DNA of 64,000 nucleotides, from positions 23,273,267 through 23,337,266 of the forward strand of contig CM060072.1 of the NCBI GenBank assembly GCA_030533445.1. Direction: 5' to 3'. This document shows, piece by piece, positions 34,250 to 46,624 of the stretch. The first letter of the stretch is position 1. Each line of letters opens with the position of its first letter. The position numbers and the translations under genes were made by a program. The notes below the pieces were generated by a model. It did not search any database, had not been told where the DNA came from, and saw only the letters and a list, made by a program, of their open reading frames with translations. The stretch is from Cyprinodon diabolis. Lineage: Eukaryota; Chordata; Actinopteri; Cyprinodontiformes; Cyprinodontidae.

Positions 34250-34403
34250 GTCTGCTGCTTGGACCTCCCCACACCATTATAAGCACTCACCTTCCTGTCC
34301 ACCCCTCCACCACTGCACTGTTGTCTCCATCTCCCTCCAGGAATAAGGAAACAAGACACCATCTGCTCCATACACCACAACCTGCAAACCTCAGTCCCAA
34401 TGG
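34250..34403 (+). CDS. Host-gene exon D (Pro/Ser/His-rich)
   Basis: Exon candidate after acceptor CTTGTCACTCCACCCCCCAG. Entered in phase 1, matching exon C2's last base, it reads GLLLGPPHTIISTHLPVHPS then TTALLSPSPSRNKETRHHLL and HTPQPANLSPNG. It leaves in phase 2 at AATGG|GTATAC, a mediocre donor. All 154 bases are open in this frame. Low-complexity Pro/Ser/His composition agrees with the other exons. The intron before it (from 14894) is about 19 kb, so an exon in between could have been missed. The phase-0 frame is also open across the region, which weakens the case. Confidence 0.42.
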
Positions 34404-36072
34404 GTATACTCACTTCGCTCTTCTGTTCCAACAATAGTAAGACTCCACTCTGTTCTTAAACAGCATTGTAAATTATCAAAAATCATTTCAGAAAATGACC
34501 GCCTGAACCGTTTTAGCCATCTATAGCCATTTTTTTTATCCCTCTCCTTCTGTTTATAGTTGTTGCCTGCAGAGGAGTCTCACTAGCAAACACAATGACT
34601 AGGCCATTCTAACAGATAGATGTGCTTTGATCTTAACAATTCCACTTTAGCCCTTTTTATTTGTTTAGTGGTCTATTCCTGCTTCAATGTAAACTTTTTT
34701 TTTATAGACTCAAGTAATTTCACCGGTTTTCTATCTAGTTCTAACTTTCCTCCCATTACCCTAACCTATTACCCCACAGCATGATGCTGTCCCCACCATC
34801 ATCATGACAATACTGATATTTTATATCCCAATGGGTGGTGATGTATATTATTATTATTCTTACAAATGCAACATTATGATTTCCATTCTTATGTGAAAGA
34901 GCATTTTAAGATGTTTAAAGCTTTGGATATGGTTTTAGGGGTTAGCTTTTCTTTACAGTTTATAGCAACTTCCTCCATAACCTGTCTAGGTCTAAGTAAG
35001 CCGGGCATTTACTGTGCAATATTTTTTAATCGTTGCACGCAGCTACAGCTAAAACTGTACAACAAAACCGCAGAGTTTAAAAGTTCACAGCTCACGATGC
35101 ATTTTCTCATACTGTGCGGCCTGACGCTCTAATGCGACCTTACGATGGCTGACTGAATTTCAAACATGTTTGATTTTCTCCCGACCTCACAATTCCTGAT
35201 CGGGAGGTGGTTGTGAGAGGCTAATCAAATTAAGGCTAAATACATTTATTTTAAGTCATTTTTGCTAGTTTTTAGTAGATTGTTTTTGCAGTCATGTTTT
35301 TTTTTTCACTCAAGTGCTGTGACATTGCTGGCACATAGTGCTGCGACTTAATTTATTCAGAGATCACAGAAAAATACATACACTCACATGCAACAATATT
35401 TTAGGGATTTTGCTTGGCATTGTTAATGTTTGACCACATACAGTAACAGCCTTAAGCATTTTTGGGTCAAGCTGCTGGATGAAAAGCACAACTTTTTTTC
35501 TCATGTTTTTAAAAGTTTTGTTTTTTAAATGTTACGACTCAACTGACAGTTTTTTAAAGATCTTCTTTAATTGATTGGTTGAAGTAAATAGACAGAAATC
35601 ACCATCTCTGGGTCATAGTTGAGTCAAAACAATTTTCTCCTTTTAAAAGCCCATAATATGCTATATCTGCTGTATTGTAATTTTATACCAGTTTGGTAAG
35701 ATGAGCTTGTGGCTTTGCTTGCACCCGTTTGCAAGTCTAAGGGATGCTGCAGACCTGGTTTGCACGCAGTGTGCAGAAAACTAATGCAGCAGCAGGGATG
35801 CACAGTGGGGAAGTGTTGCCATGGTGAGATGGGCTATCAGGCCCAGAAAGACCGTTCTTACCCGTCCACATGTTAAATGCAGCTGGATTGGCTTCTAATG
35901 CAGTCAGCGGTGTGTTGTTTGGGTAGACATTGCAAATATAAAATAAGAAAACTACAGCTATATGTTTTAGATTTACACATATAAGCAACAGCTGCAGCAC
36001 TAATGCTCTGATCCAGAGGCTACTTCAAACTGTGCTTCCTTCCCTGTCTTCTTCCAACACAGCAGTTGACAG
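34404..36072. other. Intron with Tc1-like remnant
   Basis: The stretch 34595-34800 contains phrases resembling antisense Tc1 transposase (CTAGGCCATTCTAACAGATA near 34601 and CCCCACAGCATGATGCTGTC near 34773), heavily eroded. Nothing else is recognised. Confidence 0.4.
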
Positions 36073-36223
36073 AATGAGATGTCCTCGGAGATCTTGTCCA
36101 CTGGGACCAGCAATGCGGAGGCAGAGCCCACTGAGAGGCACAGTGACAGTGTCCAAGCACAATGTGTCAGCCGAGTGTGACAGACTAAGGAAACAAAGTT
36201 TTTGTTACTTGGAAGAGTGTTGA
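36073..36223 (+). CDS. Doubtful terminal exon E
   Basis: If spliced from exon D in phase 2 to the acceptor GTTGACAG, the frame reads MRCPRRSCPLGPAMRRQSPL, then RGTVTVSKHNVSAECDRLRK, and stops at TGA (36221-36223). The better acceptor by pyrimidine tract is CTTCTTCCAACACAG ten bases upstream, but that one needs a phase-1 entry and does not fit exon D. The Arg-rich start could be a chance frame. Reported because it is the only nearby frame that continues exon D without an immediate stop. Confidence 0.18.
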
Positions 36224-37419
36224 TGAAACCAGGTTGCAGGATGCTGTGTATACGTGCAAAGATACAAATATGTAGTTAAAATTTGAAATAAGCTTATTGA
36301 CTGTCTTTTTGACATCAGCTCAAATTACTTAAAATAAGAAAAACATACGACATCTACCGTAAATCTAATGAATAAGCCTATCCAGTTTTATTTCCCACCA
36401 TGAAACTTTTTAGGGATTACTTTCGAAAAAGCTGAATTATAAATAATTTCTTGCCTTCCATTGATTTGAACTTGCGCATGGAAAACTTTAAGGATTTTAA
36501 TGCTAGATTATTCTACCTATTTCAGCTACCGAAACAGTTCCCTCCCTTGATTTTAGGACCCACGTGCAGACCGCTAACTTATTGTAGTATAGTCTTGACA
36601 TTTCTTAAATAAATAATGAGGATCCGTTTCTCTCAAGGTCAGGAGAAGGAGAAGATGAGATGTTGGCAAGGCGACAGGAATAATGGAGGACATTTTCTGA
36701 TGGATTTGCAGAGAAAAATGGATGGATTTGATTCGGCTGCTAAAGTTTGTCCAGCAGCCATCCAGGTGTTTGTCTCACAGCTCCTTAGAAATCTGGGCAG
36801 GGGAGAAGTAGATTGCTTAATGGTGTGAGAGCAACCTGCTGCCATCGCTCCTTACTGGTACCTGGAAGCCGAGTTAAACTGCAGCACAACCATCACACTC
36901 AACATGTTCACACATGGCTACACCCTCCTAAATGTAGCCATCCATGTTGCGAAATTACTTCTTTACAACAGCCTTAGAGAGAAAGAATTAACGTTTGAGA
37001 GATAAATTGTTTCCTTTACAGATCTCTTTGCAATGTTATGCTCTTCCTATGAATGCCAGTTGTTTCCAAGCATGTATATCAATTTTATGAAATAAACAAA
37101 ATAAAAATACAACTTTGAGGTTTAAAGAAAACATGAATTCTTTTCAATTTTGATATAAAAAATAATCTGAAGAGGGGATATGTTTAATATCCGCCCCCTT
37201 TACTCAGATATTCCTAAATAAAATCCTCTGCTGCTAAATAATTTTTTTGTAGCCTTCAAGTCCTACTTTAAGTTACCTAACCTTAGGTTAAAATGTATCT
37301 CTGTTTTTTTTTTAAAAGAACGTCAATGAACAAAAACATATCGCGGGGACCAAGGTAGATGGCAGGCAGGTCATTGGTGATGTCATAACATTCAACCATC
37401 TTGCAAAGAACTGCTAAAG
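36224..37419. other. Non-coding, with short Tc1-like fragment
   Basis: Around 37190-37232 the phrases CCGCCCCCTTTACTCAGATA and CCTAAATAAAATCC resemble the terminal region of a fish Tc1 element. Otherwise nothing is recognised. Confidence 0.35.
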
Positions 37420-37712
37420 CCATCCGTCCATCTTGTTATCCGTCAGGGTCATGGGGGGGGATGGTGCCTATTTTCAGCAGTTTGATGGCGAAAGATGGGG
37501 TACACAGTGGATAGGTTTCAGGTCCATTTCAGGGCTACACAGCTAAGGGGAATAACGTAACGTAAATAACATAACGGTCATGTTTTTGGGGTGTGAGAGG
37601 AAGCCAGAGTACCTGGAGAGAAGCAACCCATGCACAGGGAAACATGCAAACTCAATACAGAAATACCTCAGGTTGTGATTCCAACTAAGGACCTTCATGC
37701 TACAGCACCGTT
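37420..37712 (-). repeat. SINE-type repeat, inverted degraded copy
   Basis: Reverse-complemented, it contains GAGTTTGCATGTTTCCCTGT, GCATGGGTT and CAGGTACTCTGGCTTCCTCT, the body phrases of the repeat at 18613-18934. The Pol III boxes are poorly preserved. Confidence 0.65.
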
Positions 37713-38744
37713 AAAGATCCTTATCAAAAACACAACTACAGACCTAGCAAGACATTAAAGTTGAACGTAACTGGCAGGCAGATAAAAGGAACTCTTATTA
37801 AAAGGAAGCCTCAAGAGGAACTTTGGAAAATGCATGAATCGACAGCTCAGTTTCAAGAATCTGTCTAAATGATTATTGGTTGTAGGCTTCACTAATCTGG
37901 CCTTGGTAAGAGATTGGCAGCTATGATGTATTTTTTTGACACAAAGTCATAACATGTCAAGTCTTTAGTTCATAGAAAATAACAACAGCAGCTGTTTCCC
38001 TCTGCAGACAATGTGTTTCTTGATGGGAACCCATGCTAAATGTTCAGTTGTTTATTTGCTAGCATGCATAGCTTTCTACTTGTTGCAGTTCTCTTTTTAA
38101 ATCACCAACACTCTCCTGAGGTGCTGGGTTGTCAACAGTTGAAGCTGAATTTGTCCTGTTTTGTTTCTACCCACACTTCATCACATTTTCTTAAATAGCA
38201 CCCAGAGGATCGCATCTGAAACGTCTTTGCTTTTTGTGAGGATGTCTGTTTCTATTTCTTCATTACACTTTACCTATTAATTTAGTAATATAATTACGTG
38301 AGGTTTGCCAGAAATAACAGCATTCTAGAGTTTATTACATAAATATCATGGGTGCGATAGTAATATAAGAGCATTTATTGAGCTGCAATAAATGGTAGGC
38401 AGAACCTGTAGTGTTTTCTAATTGAGCCATCCATCAATTAGTAGCAATTTTACTCCTTATAAAATAAATTTAAAAGTTTTTTTTCTATTTATGCTTTACA
38501 TTTCTTATCTGAATTTCTTGGAGATTTAAAACTGTAATACAGGATTTTCTGTTTCTAAGGGATATGAAGAAAACGAGGCCTATTTTTCTCAGCCACAATT
38601 CAAAATAAGAAAGAGAGGAAAATACTGCATTAATTTAAGGGGGGTGTGGTGAAAAAAAGAAATGGTAAAAACCTGCCCAAATCATTATTAAATAACTAGA
38701 ACAGTGGAAAACAAGGCTTAAACAGTTGCCTAAAAAATCCATTA
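37713..38744. other. Non-coding, nothing recognised
   Basis: AT-rich sequence without a supported feature. Confidence 0.4.
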
Positions 38745-39240
38745 GACAGCTGCAGCTGATCCAAGGCTCTGCTGACCATTCATAGAGCTAAGAAAGTAGA
38801 GCACATCAGCCTGGATCTGCTCCCCTTCCATTGGCTCCCTGTAGCTCAGAGAATAAACTTTAAATCCTTCTGTTAGTCTAATCACTGAATAGATCGGCAT
38901 CTCAATATACAACAGATCTATTGTCAGTGTATCAACCTCCCAGACCACTCAGGTCTTCTAGTTCCAGCCTACTCTGTTCACTCAGAACTAGAACCCAACA
39001 CGGAGAAGCAGCATTTAGTTCCTATGCTCCACTGATCTGGAACAAAGTTCTAGAAGACTGGAAAAGTGCTGAAAGCCTGAGTTCTTTCAAGTCAAGTTAA
39101 AAACCCATCTTTTTATAACCGCCTTTGACTATTGAATTTAAACTGTTAACTGTTCCCTTCTTTATTCTTACAGAAGGGACTTGGCAGCCCACCAAGAAAG
39201 ATTTTGGGAGCTGCTGTTTTAAATTGTTATATTATGGGCA
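38745..39240 (+). mobile_element. L2-like LINE remnant (reverse transcriptase C-terminus)
   Basis: The plus-strand translation gives VEHISLDLLPFHWLPVAQRI, matching the conserved HWLPVxxRI region near the C-terminus of L2/Rex-type reverse transcriptases. Further on, EAAFSSYAPLIWNKVLEDWK and SAESLSSFKSS match the polyprotein's last conserved block (A-x-x-x-WN-x-LP, then FK-x-x-LKTHLF). Frames are broken between the two blocks. The 5' part is missing, the usual outcome of incomplete reverse transcription. Confidence 0.72.
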
Positions 39241-39560
39241 GTACTTTATGAATACCATGTATTTTTAATGGCTAAAGTGGGTTTTAAAGAAAAATATTAA
39301 CTCCATTGTTTTTACCCAAATTAGGTCAAGTAACCAACAACAAAATAGTTTGTTTTTTTTATGTACAAGAATACTTTTACTTTCTCGATTATTGTTGACA
39401 ATTTTCTGACTTTCACTGAAATAGACGTACATGTATTCTGTCTATGATGTGTTGGTCAGTTGCTCCTCCGTAAGAGTTTAGCAAACATGACGATTGAAGG
39501 TATTTCAGCAACGACAGCAGGGTGACGGATTAACATTGATTTTCTTATTTAAATTACAAA
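39241..39560. other. Non-coding, nothing recognised
   Basis: Short AT-rich gap between the LINE remnant and a SINE. Confidence 0.4.
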
Positions 39561-39902
39561 CACGGCGGCTGCACAGTGGCACAGTTGGTAGTACGTAACC
39601 TTGAGGCAAAAAGGGTTCTAGGTTGGAATTCAGGCCTGAGGTCGGACTACGTAGAATTTGCATACTCTAACCTGTCCATGCATGGGTTCTCTGCAGTGCT
39701 TCCATCGACAGTCCAAAACATAACTAGCCCCTAGGTGTGTGTGAGTGCATGTGTTTATGTGTTGTCTAAAGTTAAAATTAAAGTGTCTGTCTTGTGTTTC
39801 TCTATGGTGTCCTGTGATGGACGGTATCCCGCCTCTCAGCCATTGACTGCTGCAGACAGGCATCAGCAGCCCTGGGACCTTGCAAGGATAAGCAGGTTTT
39901 AA
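39561..39902 (+). repeat. SINE-type repeat, diverged copy
   Basis: It shares with the 18.6-kb repeat the head GCGGCTGCACAGTGGCACAG and the body phrases CCATGCATGGGTTCTCT and GTGTCCTGTGATGGAC. The tail end is GCAAGGATAAGCAGG. The B-box region is mutated. Confidence 0.7.
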
Positions 39903-41561
39903 CAAAGGCTACAAAATTAACACAAGTCATGCCTGTCAAGATCAGAGGAAGAAGGCCAATAACAGTTTTCAAATCAGAACCCAGTAATTTGGTGAAGACG
40001 GCAGGGCTGACATTTGCAGGCATTTTTGTTTTTTTGTTTTCTTAATGTGTGAGACCACAGGATATCTAAAGTTAAAAAGTAGGTGTTATTTTCATATTTC
40101 TGAGTCAGGATATATGAAAATTTTTTATAAGGCTAACCAACTAATTTTATTTGCTGATTCTTTTTTTATACCAAAGACGGAGTTACACCATTGAAGGGAT
40201 TCTAGCCCCCAACAAGGAGTACTGTTTGTCAAAAATAAGAGGAAAGTTTGCACAAACACAATTCATATCAGCTGGTTTGTCTGTATGAAAAAAAAAATAT
40301 ATGTCCACAAAAGATGTTTAAAAATCATACTGGACCTTTTCTTAATTTAAATCGGGAATAAAAACAAAAATGTCTTTGCTTATCTATGCGTTTCAGCCTT
40401 CCACTCAAAAAGTTCTATCTCTGCATCAATCTATTGGCAATGAGAAGCTCTAAGGTCATGCAAAGTGCCTGACCAAATGGCTACCAGCCAAACCTCTGAT
40501 GCATAAAAGTCAACATGGCATTACTGCAACCATTGGCAAAAATCGCTTAGTGCGGTTCTGTTGGACGGAGCACAGCTAATAACTAAAGGCTCCTCTCTGC
40601 TATAAATCTCTATCAGTATCAGTATCAGTATCAGTATTTTTTAGGGCTTCACAAATAATGGCTGGTAAACAATCAAAGTGAAAAAGTACAAAAAGATGGA
40701 ATGTCTAGCACCTCATAAAATCCCTCCTACAGTCTTAACTGATGCTGTATGGATGGTTCCTATGGATGCACAAAGATGCTAATCAAAAATTTTAAACAAT
40801 GAAAATGTTTACTTGGACAGCAGGCATGTATTAGTGACCAATTCCAACTTAGCAAATATTAAAAAGTGTAATATTTTAATTACAATAAAAAGAAAAAAGT
40901 ATATAAATTCAGAGCTCCTCTAATTGTTTGTGATTATACTATAGCTACTGGCTTGTAAGTAAAGCTTACAGGCAGCATCAGATGCATCAAACTGTCTGCA
41001 AAAGTCAAAGTAGCTGAAACAAATGCAAGCAGGAAGCTGCTGGATTTGATGATTTTCAGCAGGTGTTTAGACACTGTGCCCATTAGTTTTCTGTAAAAGT
41101 AATAAATCTCTCCCCTTGCCTAAATTAAACCAACCATGGATGTTTTGACTCCAAATCAGTCTGAAACTAACAGCCTTGATAATCGGGCCTATGGGTTAGT
41201 TATAACCAGCACTCATTACACACCTGGTAAGACGTTTCTTGGAAAACTTACTGGAAACTCTGCCTTCCACTCTGGACCCCCACCAAATTCACACAAATAC
41301 CTGACCTTAACTCTCTGGTCAAGAAGGCTCAGCAAAGATTTACATATCTATTGAGATTGCCTTGTAAACTGAAACTTTTCCAACAGCTGCTGGTGTCTGT
41401 CCGCAGTTCCTCATTGACATCATTCATAGGATATTGTTGTATTATGGCAACAGCTCTGCAGAGAGTCATAAAATCTGTTCAGAAGATCACAAACATACAG
41501 TAGACCCCCGAACTCTGTAGGACAGATACACAAATCATTGCCTGGGGGAAAATCTTGCATT
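39903..41561. other. Non-coding with (TATCAG)n microsatellite
   Basis: A short TATCAG array lies at 40610-40637. No other feature is supported. Confidence 0.45.
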
Positions 41562-42103
41562 TTAACCCCTAGAACCGTACGGACCCACCGGTGGGTCCAG
41601 CTGCTACGTCACCTCGTAATTTTAACAAACCCCCAGTATTGATGTAAAAAACACATTTGGCACAGTTTGGTGACATTTTTGGATAAATGTGCCAAAATGG
41701 CCCCTCCGCCTAAGAAATTTCTCACTAATACCATTCTAAAATAAATATGATTCATCTGATTGAGTCCAAATTTGGTATATTTTTACACAACATTTAGATT
41801 TAAAAGTCTGTACTACTTTTTTGTGCTATAAATAATATTTTGGTAGTGTTTTGCAATGTTTATTTCGAAGAAAATTTTGGCGAGGTTAAAGAAATGCAAA
41901 ATATTTTGTATTTTGTCCCTAATATTTCAGGCAAAGCTACAATGGTGCTGACACCACAAAACCATTCTATGACATCTTACCTTTACAGAGGTACCAAAAG
42001 TTTCTTCTTAAATCTAATAGCTGTGAGGCTATAAGTGATTTACTTTTGTGTGTTTTTGTCAGGCAGAAATTTATTTATACCCCCTGAGTGTGTAAGAGGT
42101 TAA
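41562..42103. mobile_element. TTAA-flanked MITE (piggyBac-like ends)
   Basis: TTAA at 41562-41565 is followed by CCCCTAGAACCGTACGG. TTAA at 42100-42103, read inward on the other strand, is followed by CCTCTTACACACTCAGG. The first bases after TTAA are similar between ends (CCCCTAGAAC and CCTCTTACAC). TTAA duplication with CCC-type ends is typical of piggyBac-derived MITEs. The 542-bp interior has no transposase. An 18-bp perfect palindrome lies near the left end (41581-41598). Confidence 0.6.
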
Positions 42104-42229
42104 ACAACTGTTTAATCAGTTGCAACAATCAACAATTCTTCATTTGTATGTGGAGTCTAAGCTTTATATTATGCATTCATCTTTGGATTCTGTTAATAGA
42201 ATTAAGTGTTGATAAACTATTTAAAATTA

Positions 42230-42520
42230 CACTGGAAAAACCATCAAGAAATAAGTCAAAATTCCTTAAATCAAGTGTATTTAACCTTAACTTGAGTATG
42301 TAAATGAGATAGTTTGCCAATGTAATGAGTGTTTCTACTCTTAAAATAATATATTTACATAAAATGCACTTGAAATAAGACAATGCAATTGTGATTTCTT
42401 ATTTTAAGCGTAAATCGTCTTGTTCCATTGGCAAAGTGCCTCTTTTACCTCCTCAATCCAAGAACAAATGCACTTATTTTAAGAAAAAATGGCTCATCTA
42501 GATTTCAATTTTTTCCAGCG
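42230..42520 (-). mobile_element. MITE family 1, copy 1 (291 bp)
   Basis: The ends are CACTGGAAAAA and TTTTTCCAGCG, an inverted repeat of about 11 bp. Reverse-complemented, the whole unit aligns end to end with 57395-57684, including GGAGGTAAAAGAG, TTTGCCAATGGAACAAGAC and CAAACTATCTCATTTAC. No coding frame. The target duplication is not clear. CACTGG ends suggest a DNA transposon derivative, superfamily unresolved. Confidence 0.8.
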
Positions 42521-42659
42521 TATAAGTTGTCAAAGAAGTGTTTGCTTTCAGTTTGCAATTCCCATACCAACAGGGTCACAACTGCTGGAGAACAAAACTT
42601 GCAGATATTTATTTAATTTCATCTTTATTTACAGTATATATTAACATCTCACTCACATA

Positions 42660-43614
42660 TAGTGCCTTGCAAATGTACACATAACTCTTAAACTTTCCCC
42701 ATCTTGGCTCTATATTTTAACCTGTTAGGTTTTAAGCAACATCTCAAACTAAGCCAATATGGGACGGAAAGAATATTTCTACAGTTTGAATGTTTTGTTT
42801 CCAATCTAAAATCCGGCAATACTGATACACTATTATGTTCTAGCCATAGATTCGCTCTATCTTTGTGTGTCAAACCTTGTCTATGGACAAAGCCACAAAA
42901 ATTTTTATGCTGGCGCTTAAACACATGATTTCACCCCAGAGATTTTTGTAGAGGTTTGGAACTGATCACGGTTGAAACCTGTGGAAAAGCTGCTTCTTAA
43001 TTCACATCAACTCCGACCAGGTCCTCTGCTTATTGTGAAGAGAAGCAATAGAAAGTTCAGGGAGATGCAAAGTCTAAGGACTCGACCACATGAAGTATTT
43101 TGTATGAAGGTTTAATATAGGTATCATCAGAGTAGAGCTCCTTATTTGCTTTTCCCCTACATCTTTTTGTCAAACAGCCAATATTATTCCTTATCACTTT
43201 CTGCTTTTTTTGAGACGTTTGAGCTGTGGATCACAGTTACCCTGGGCCTCTTGTCTCCCTCCCTGATTAATTTTCTCCCTGACCGACCTTTCGGTTAAGC
43301 TGACAGCCATGTGGTGCTAGGTTTGAAGCTGTGTTTATTCTGTAAACTGAAAAGTTTTTTGACTCTACTTGCTAAATAAGTGAACTCAACTGGTTACCAT
43401 GGATTTCATTAGATGTAACCAGAAGGAAATGCTACTCTTTCTGGTTTTAGTTTGTAAAAAAAAAAAAAAATTAAAATAAACCATGTTCACATTTGACTTG
43501 CATTTCTGACAAATTTTGTGTTGATCTTGTCACACAAAGAGCCAATAAAGGATGTTGAAGTTTGTAGCTTTAAGGTAAAAAAAGCAAAGGTGTTCTGAAT
43601 ATTTGGACGGCAGT
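42660..43614. mobile_element. Degraded Tc1-like element, termini visible
   Basis: The left end AGTGCCTTGCAAATGTACAC and the right end ...GGTGTTCTGAATATTTGGAC then GGCAGTG are recognisable, eroded versions of the terminal repeats of a common fish Tc1 family. Near 43545-43570 GATGTTGAAGTTTGTAGCTT matches the subterminal region. At about 955 bp it is shorter than a full copy, and no transposase frame remains. Confidence 0.5.
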
Positions 43615-46329
43615 GAAGATGTATAAAGTAAAGTGTGTTGATAGGCTTAAGGGGGGATACTGCACATCTAAAAAATAAAACTTTTCTCTGCTTTACAGGT
43701 GGCGGTAGAAATATCATAACTTAGAGGAGTTATTACCCTCTGGATAAAAGAAATGTTGGAAAAGACTCATGTGGAGATGTGTTGGAAAGAGACAAGCCAA
43801 CTCAGACTATATGCCTGCTTTTCTTCTCTGCTTCAGGCTCAAGGCTTGAGGCTACTAATTTAAACCTACAGTATTTGAACTGAGCTCCAAGTGTCCATGT
43901 TGATTTTTCGGGAAATGTAAGCCTCAAGTTTTATAATCAAAGAGATCACACATGGACTTAAACTATGATATTGCTGGTTTATCTACAAAGTTTTTAAGTA
44001 GCAAAATCATATAAGAGAACTTAAAAATTACAATTATGGATTCATTACTCTCCTTACAAAGTTGAATTATTGCTTTCTATGGTTTTGTTAATGAATTTGT
44101 AAAGGAAAGCTTTGCATTTGATTAAAAAATGTAAACTCTGTGTGTAACACAAAATAATCCTACAAAATTCAAACTGTGACAGAGATCACAGTGGTGGTTC
44201 TTGGGCTAAAATTTGAATGCTTAGACGATTGATGTTTATTTTTTTGTAAGAAAATGTGAACTAATATAGTGAGACAAAGTTGACAATAGAACATAAACAT
44301 TCAGATTAAAGGGCTAAACAGAATCAAGATGCATCATGTTAAAACACTGATCAGAAGATTGTGATTGGATTTGACTCAGACAGAATAAAATCTGATTCTG
44401 TACTACTGGGATGGTTTATGCCAATCCTCAATCCAAATCATATTTAAACAGCATGTGTTGCTGAGTCTGCATCTTATTTAAGGAATACAATAATGTCTTA
44501 ACTGCTCTCAGAACCTGGTGCAGGTCTAGTTTAGGTGGGTAGTATATCTGAATATCAAAATGCTTATATTTGGAATAAAGTAAATGCATTTTCCTAATTT
44601 TATAATTCGGTATTCTGCCTATATAAGCAGTGTATTTTCATTTTTAAACACATTCCAACCATGTGTTTTGTGCATGTAAACATAGCGAGAAACAGACACT
44701 GACGGCACTTACTGTTCTGAAACCTCCAAACCAATAACTCATCCAGGTTCAAGATTCAAGTTAGCAGACAAGTATTATTCACTAACTGTTATGTTTAGTC
44801 ATTGAGCTACCTGCTATTAGCAATAAAAGCTCATATTCATCTGTCCTTATATACTTGTTGTACTTTAAACACTGCTGTGGGATATTTGTGAAAAAAGGTT
44901 CTTCTCTACTTTGTGTTAAAGATTTAAAGAGATACAAACAATAAATGCAAATAAACAATTTCTGTTTCTTTATTACATAGGCTGCTGACAAACCCTTTTA
45001 TATTTAGCCATGTAGAGTATGGAAATGTGTTAAAAAACAAATGCAATACAGATCCACCAATTAGAAAATAGGTGGCTTTTGTGAAACATCATTCAACCAT
45101 CAACCTGTTTTTCTGTTACTGATTATTTTGTCTATTGTATCGCTGAAGACCATCCACATAGATAAGGGCTGTGTGTGCCTTCAAACCATGCAGTCTGGAC
45201 AGCAAAACCAAAGGGGTTTGCGAACATCATAGTCAAATGTATTTATACATCACATTTAAAATTACCATGGGATAGTAAATAGTATAAAGATGCAACGTCA
45301 GTAAATAAAAGCCAGAAGAATAAACATTTCAGTTGCAAGTTGCAAGCAGGCATTAATGCTTAATGCTTTCCTGGAATTTTTGGTTTTTAATATTTTGTGT
45401 TTTTGGACTTTGCATGCATTGCAAACATTAAGTATTCTGAGGTGAGTGATTCTTTGCCAACACATGCACAGTTTTTGCAAAGTGTTGCAAGATGTTTCTA
45501 AATGAATTGTTGAATAAGTGCTGTAAATTTTGAATAGCATTTGTGTAAGTGTTAAGGGAGAGAGGAGATGCACGTGTGCAAGCGTGAAAGTTGCAGTGCA
45601 GAAGCTTTGATATTCCTAAATCTTTATGGGATTCTGGCTTTAGTGGAGGTTGGAAGATAATTAAACTGTTTTCTAAAGACAGTGTTTCTACCATACTGGG
45701 ACAGTTAGGAATTTTTTTCATGAGTTTTTCTGAGGTTATTATGTTTGTTTTTCCATCACATGTAGTAGAGACGCTGAACTTTTTACAAATGAAAAAAAAG
45801 AAGAAATTTTACTATCTTAGAAGCTATCTAGCTATTCAGATGTACAACAAGTTTTTAAGCTGAGTTTAGTAGAGAATTTTAAATCATAGCAGTGGACCTG
45901 TGTATCCTCATTGTATTAGCTTACTACAACTGTGCTGACTAATTAGTCCATTCAGAAACAGAGTAAACAGTAGGTCTTTGACTTTACTAATAGTCTATCA
46001 AAGTATTTATTTTTTGCAGAATATTTTTTTTTTTTTTTTTGCATTGTATTCCTTTTAAGCCTCTTTCACCGTTAGTCGCAGTAATTTACTGGGACCACAT
46101 TCCTGGGTTGAAAAAGAATTAGTGCCTGCAACATGCAAATTAGTCCTAGTGAATTACTGCATCAGCTCTTTTCACACTTTAAACATCGACAATGAAATGA
46201 ATGTACGTAATATCACCTGGAGCTGGTAGTAATGCACAACAAGGCTGTAGTCAACCTCTAAAGAAGTCCATGCATTTTATCTAGTTTAGCATGTCGGCTA
46301 ATTGCCAGGCAAGTAAGAAGAGCCTAAGC
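43615..46329. other. AT-rich non-coding, nothing firmly recognised
   Basis: A poly-T run is present at 46027-46041. The stretch 46045-46260 (GCAGTAATTTACTGGGACCA...) looks like it could be an old dispersed element, but I cannot place it. Confidence 0.4.
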
Positions 46330-46570
46330 TACAATTGGAGGCGGTCTATATGCCAAATATCCCCTATTGTGGGGACTTAAAAATGGTATCCAAATGGTAC
46401 ATTTTTGTTCTTTGGGTTGGGGTATCTTTAGGACTAGCGAGTGAATCTAGTTTAGGGTTTGGGTCAGGCATATGTTCGTAATGGTTAGGCTTAAGGTAAG
46501 GGTCTGGGTTGGGCCATATAATATTAATTTAAGTCAATGAAATGTCCCCATAAGTCATGCAAAACAAAAG

Positions 46571-46624
<54 letters not shown>

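Noticed and set aside
34122..34250. Earlier acceptor TTTTTTCCAG extending exon D upstream
   Set aside because: Read in the phase delivered by exon C2 it meets a stop after 11 codons. It is open only in other phases, so it is not included.
36640..36690. Short frame ending GEGEDEMLARRQE-stop after a possible acceptor
   Set aside because: It looks like a natural protein C-terminus, but it is only 13 codons and the phase to exon D or E does not fit, so chance is likely.
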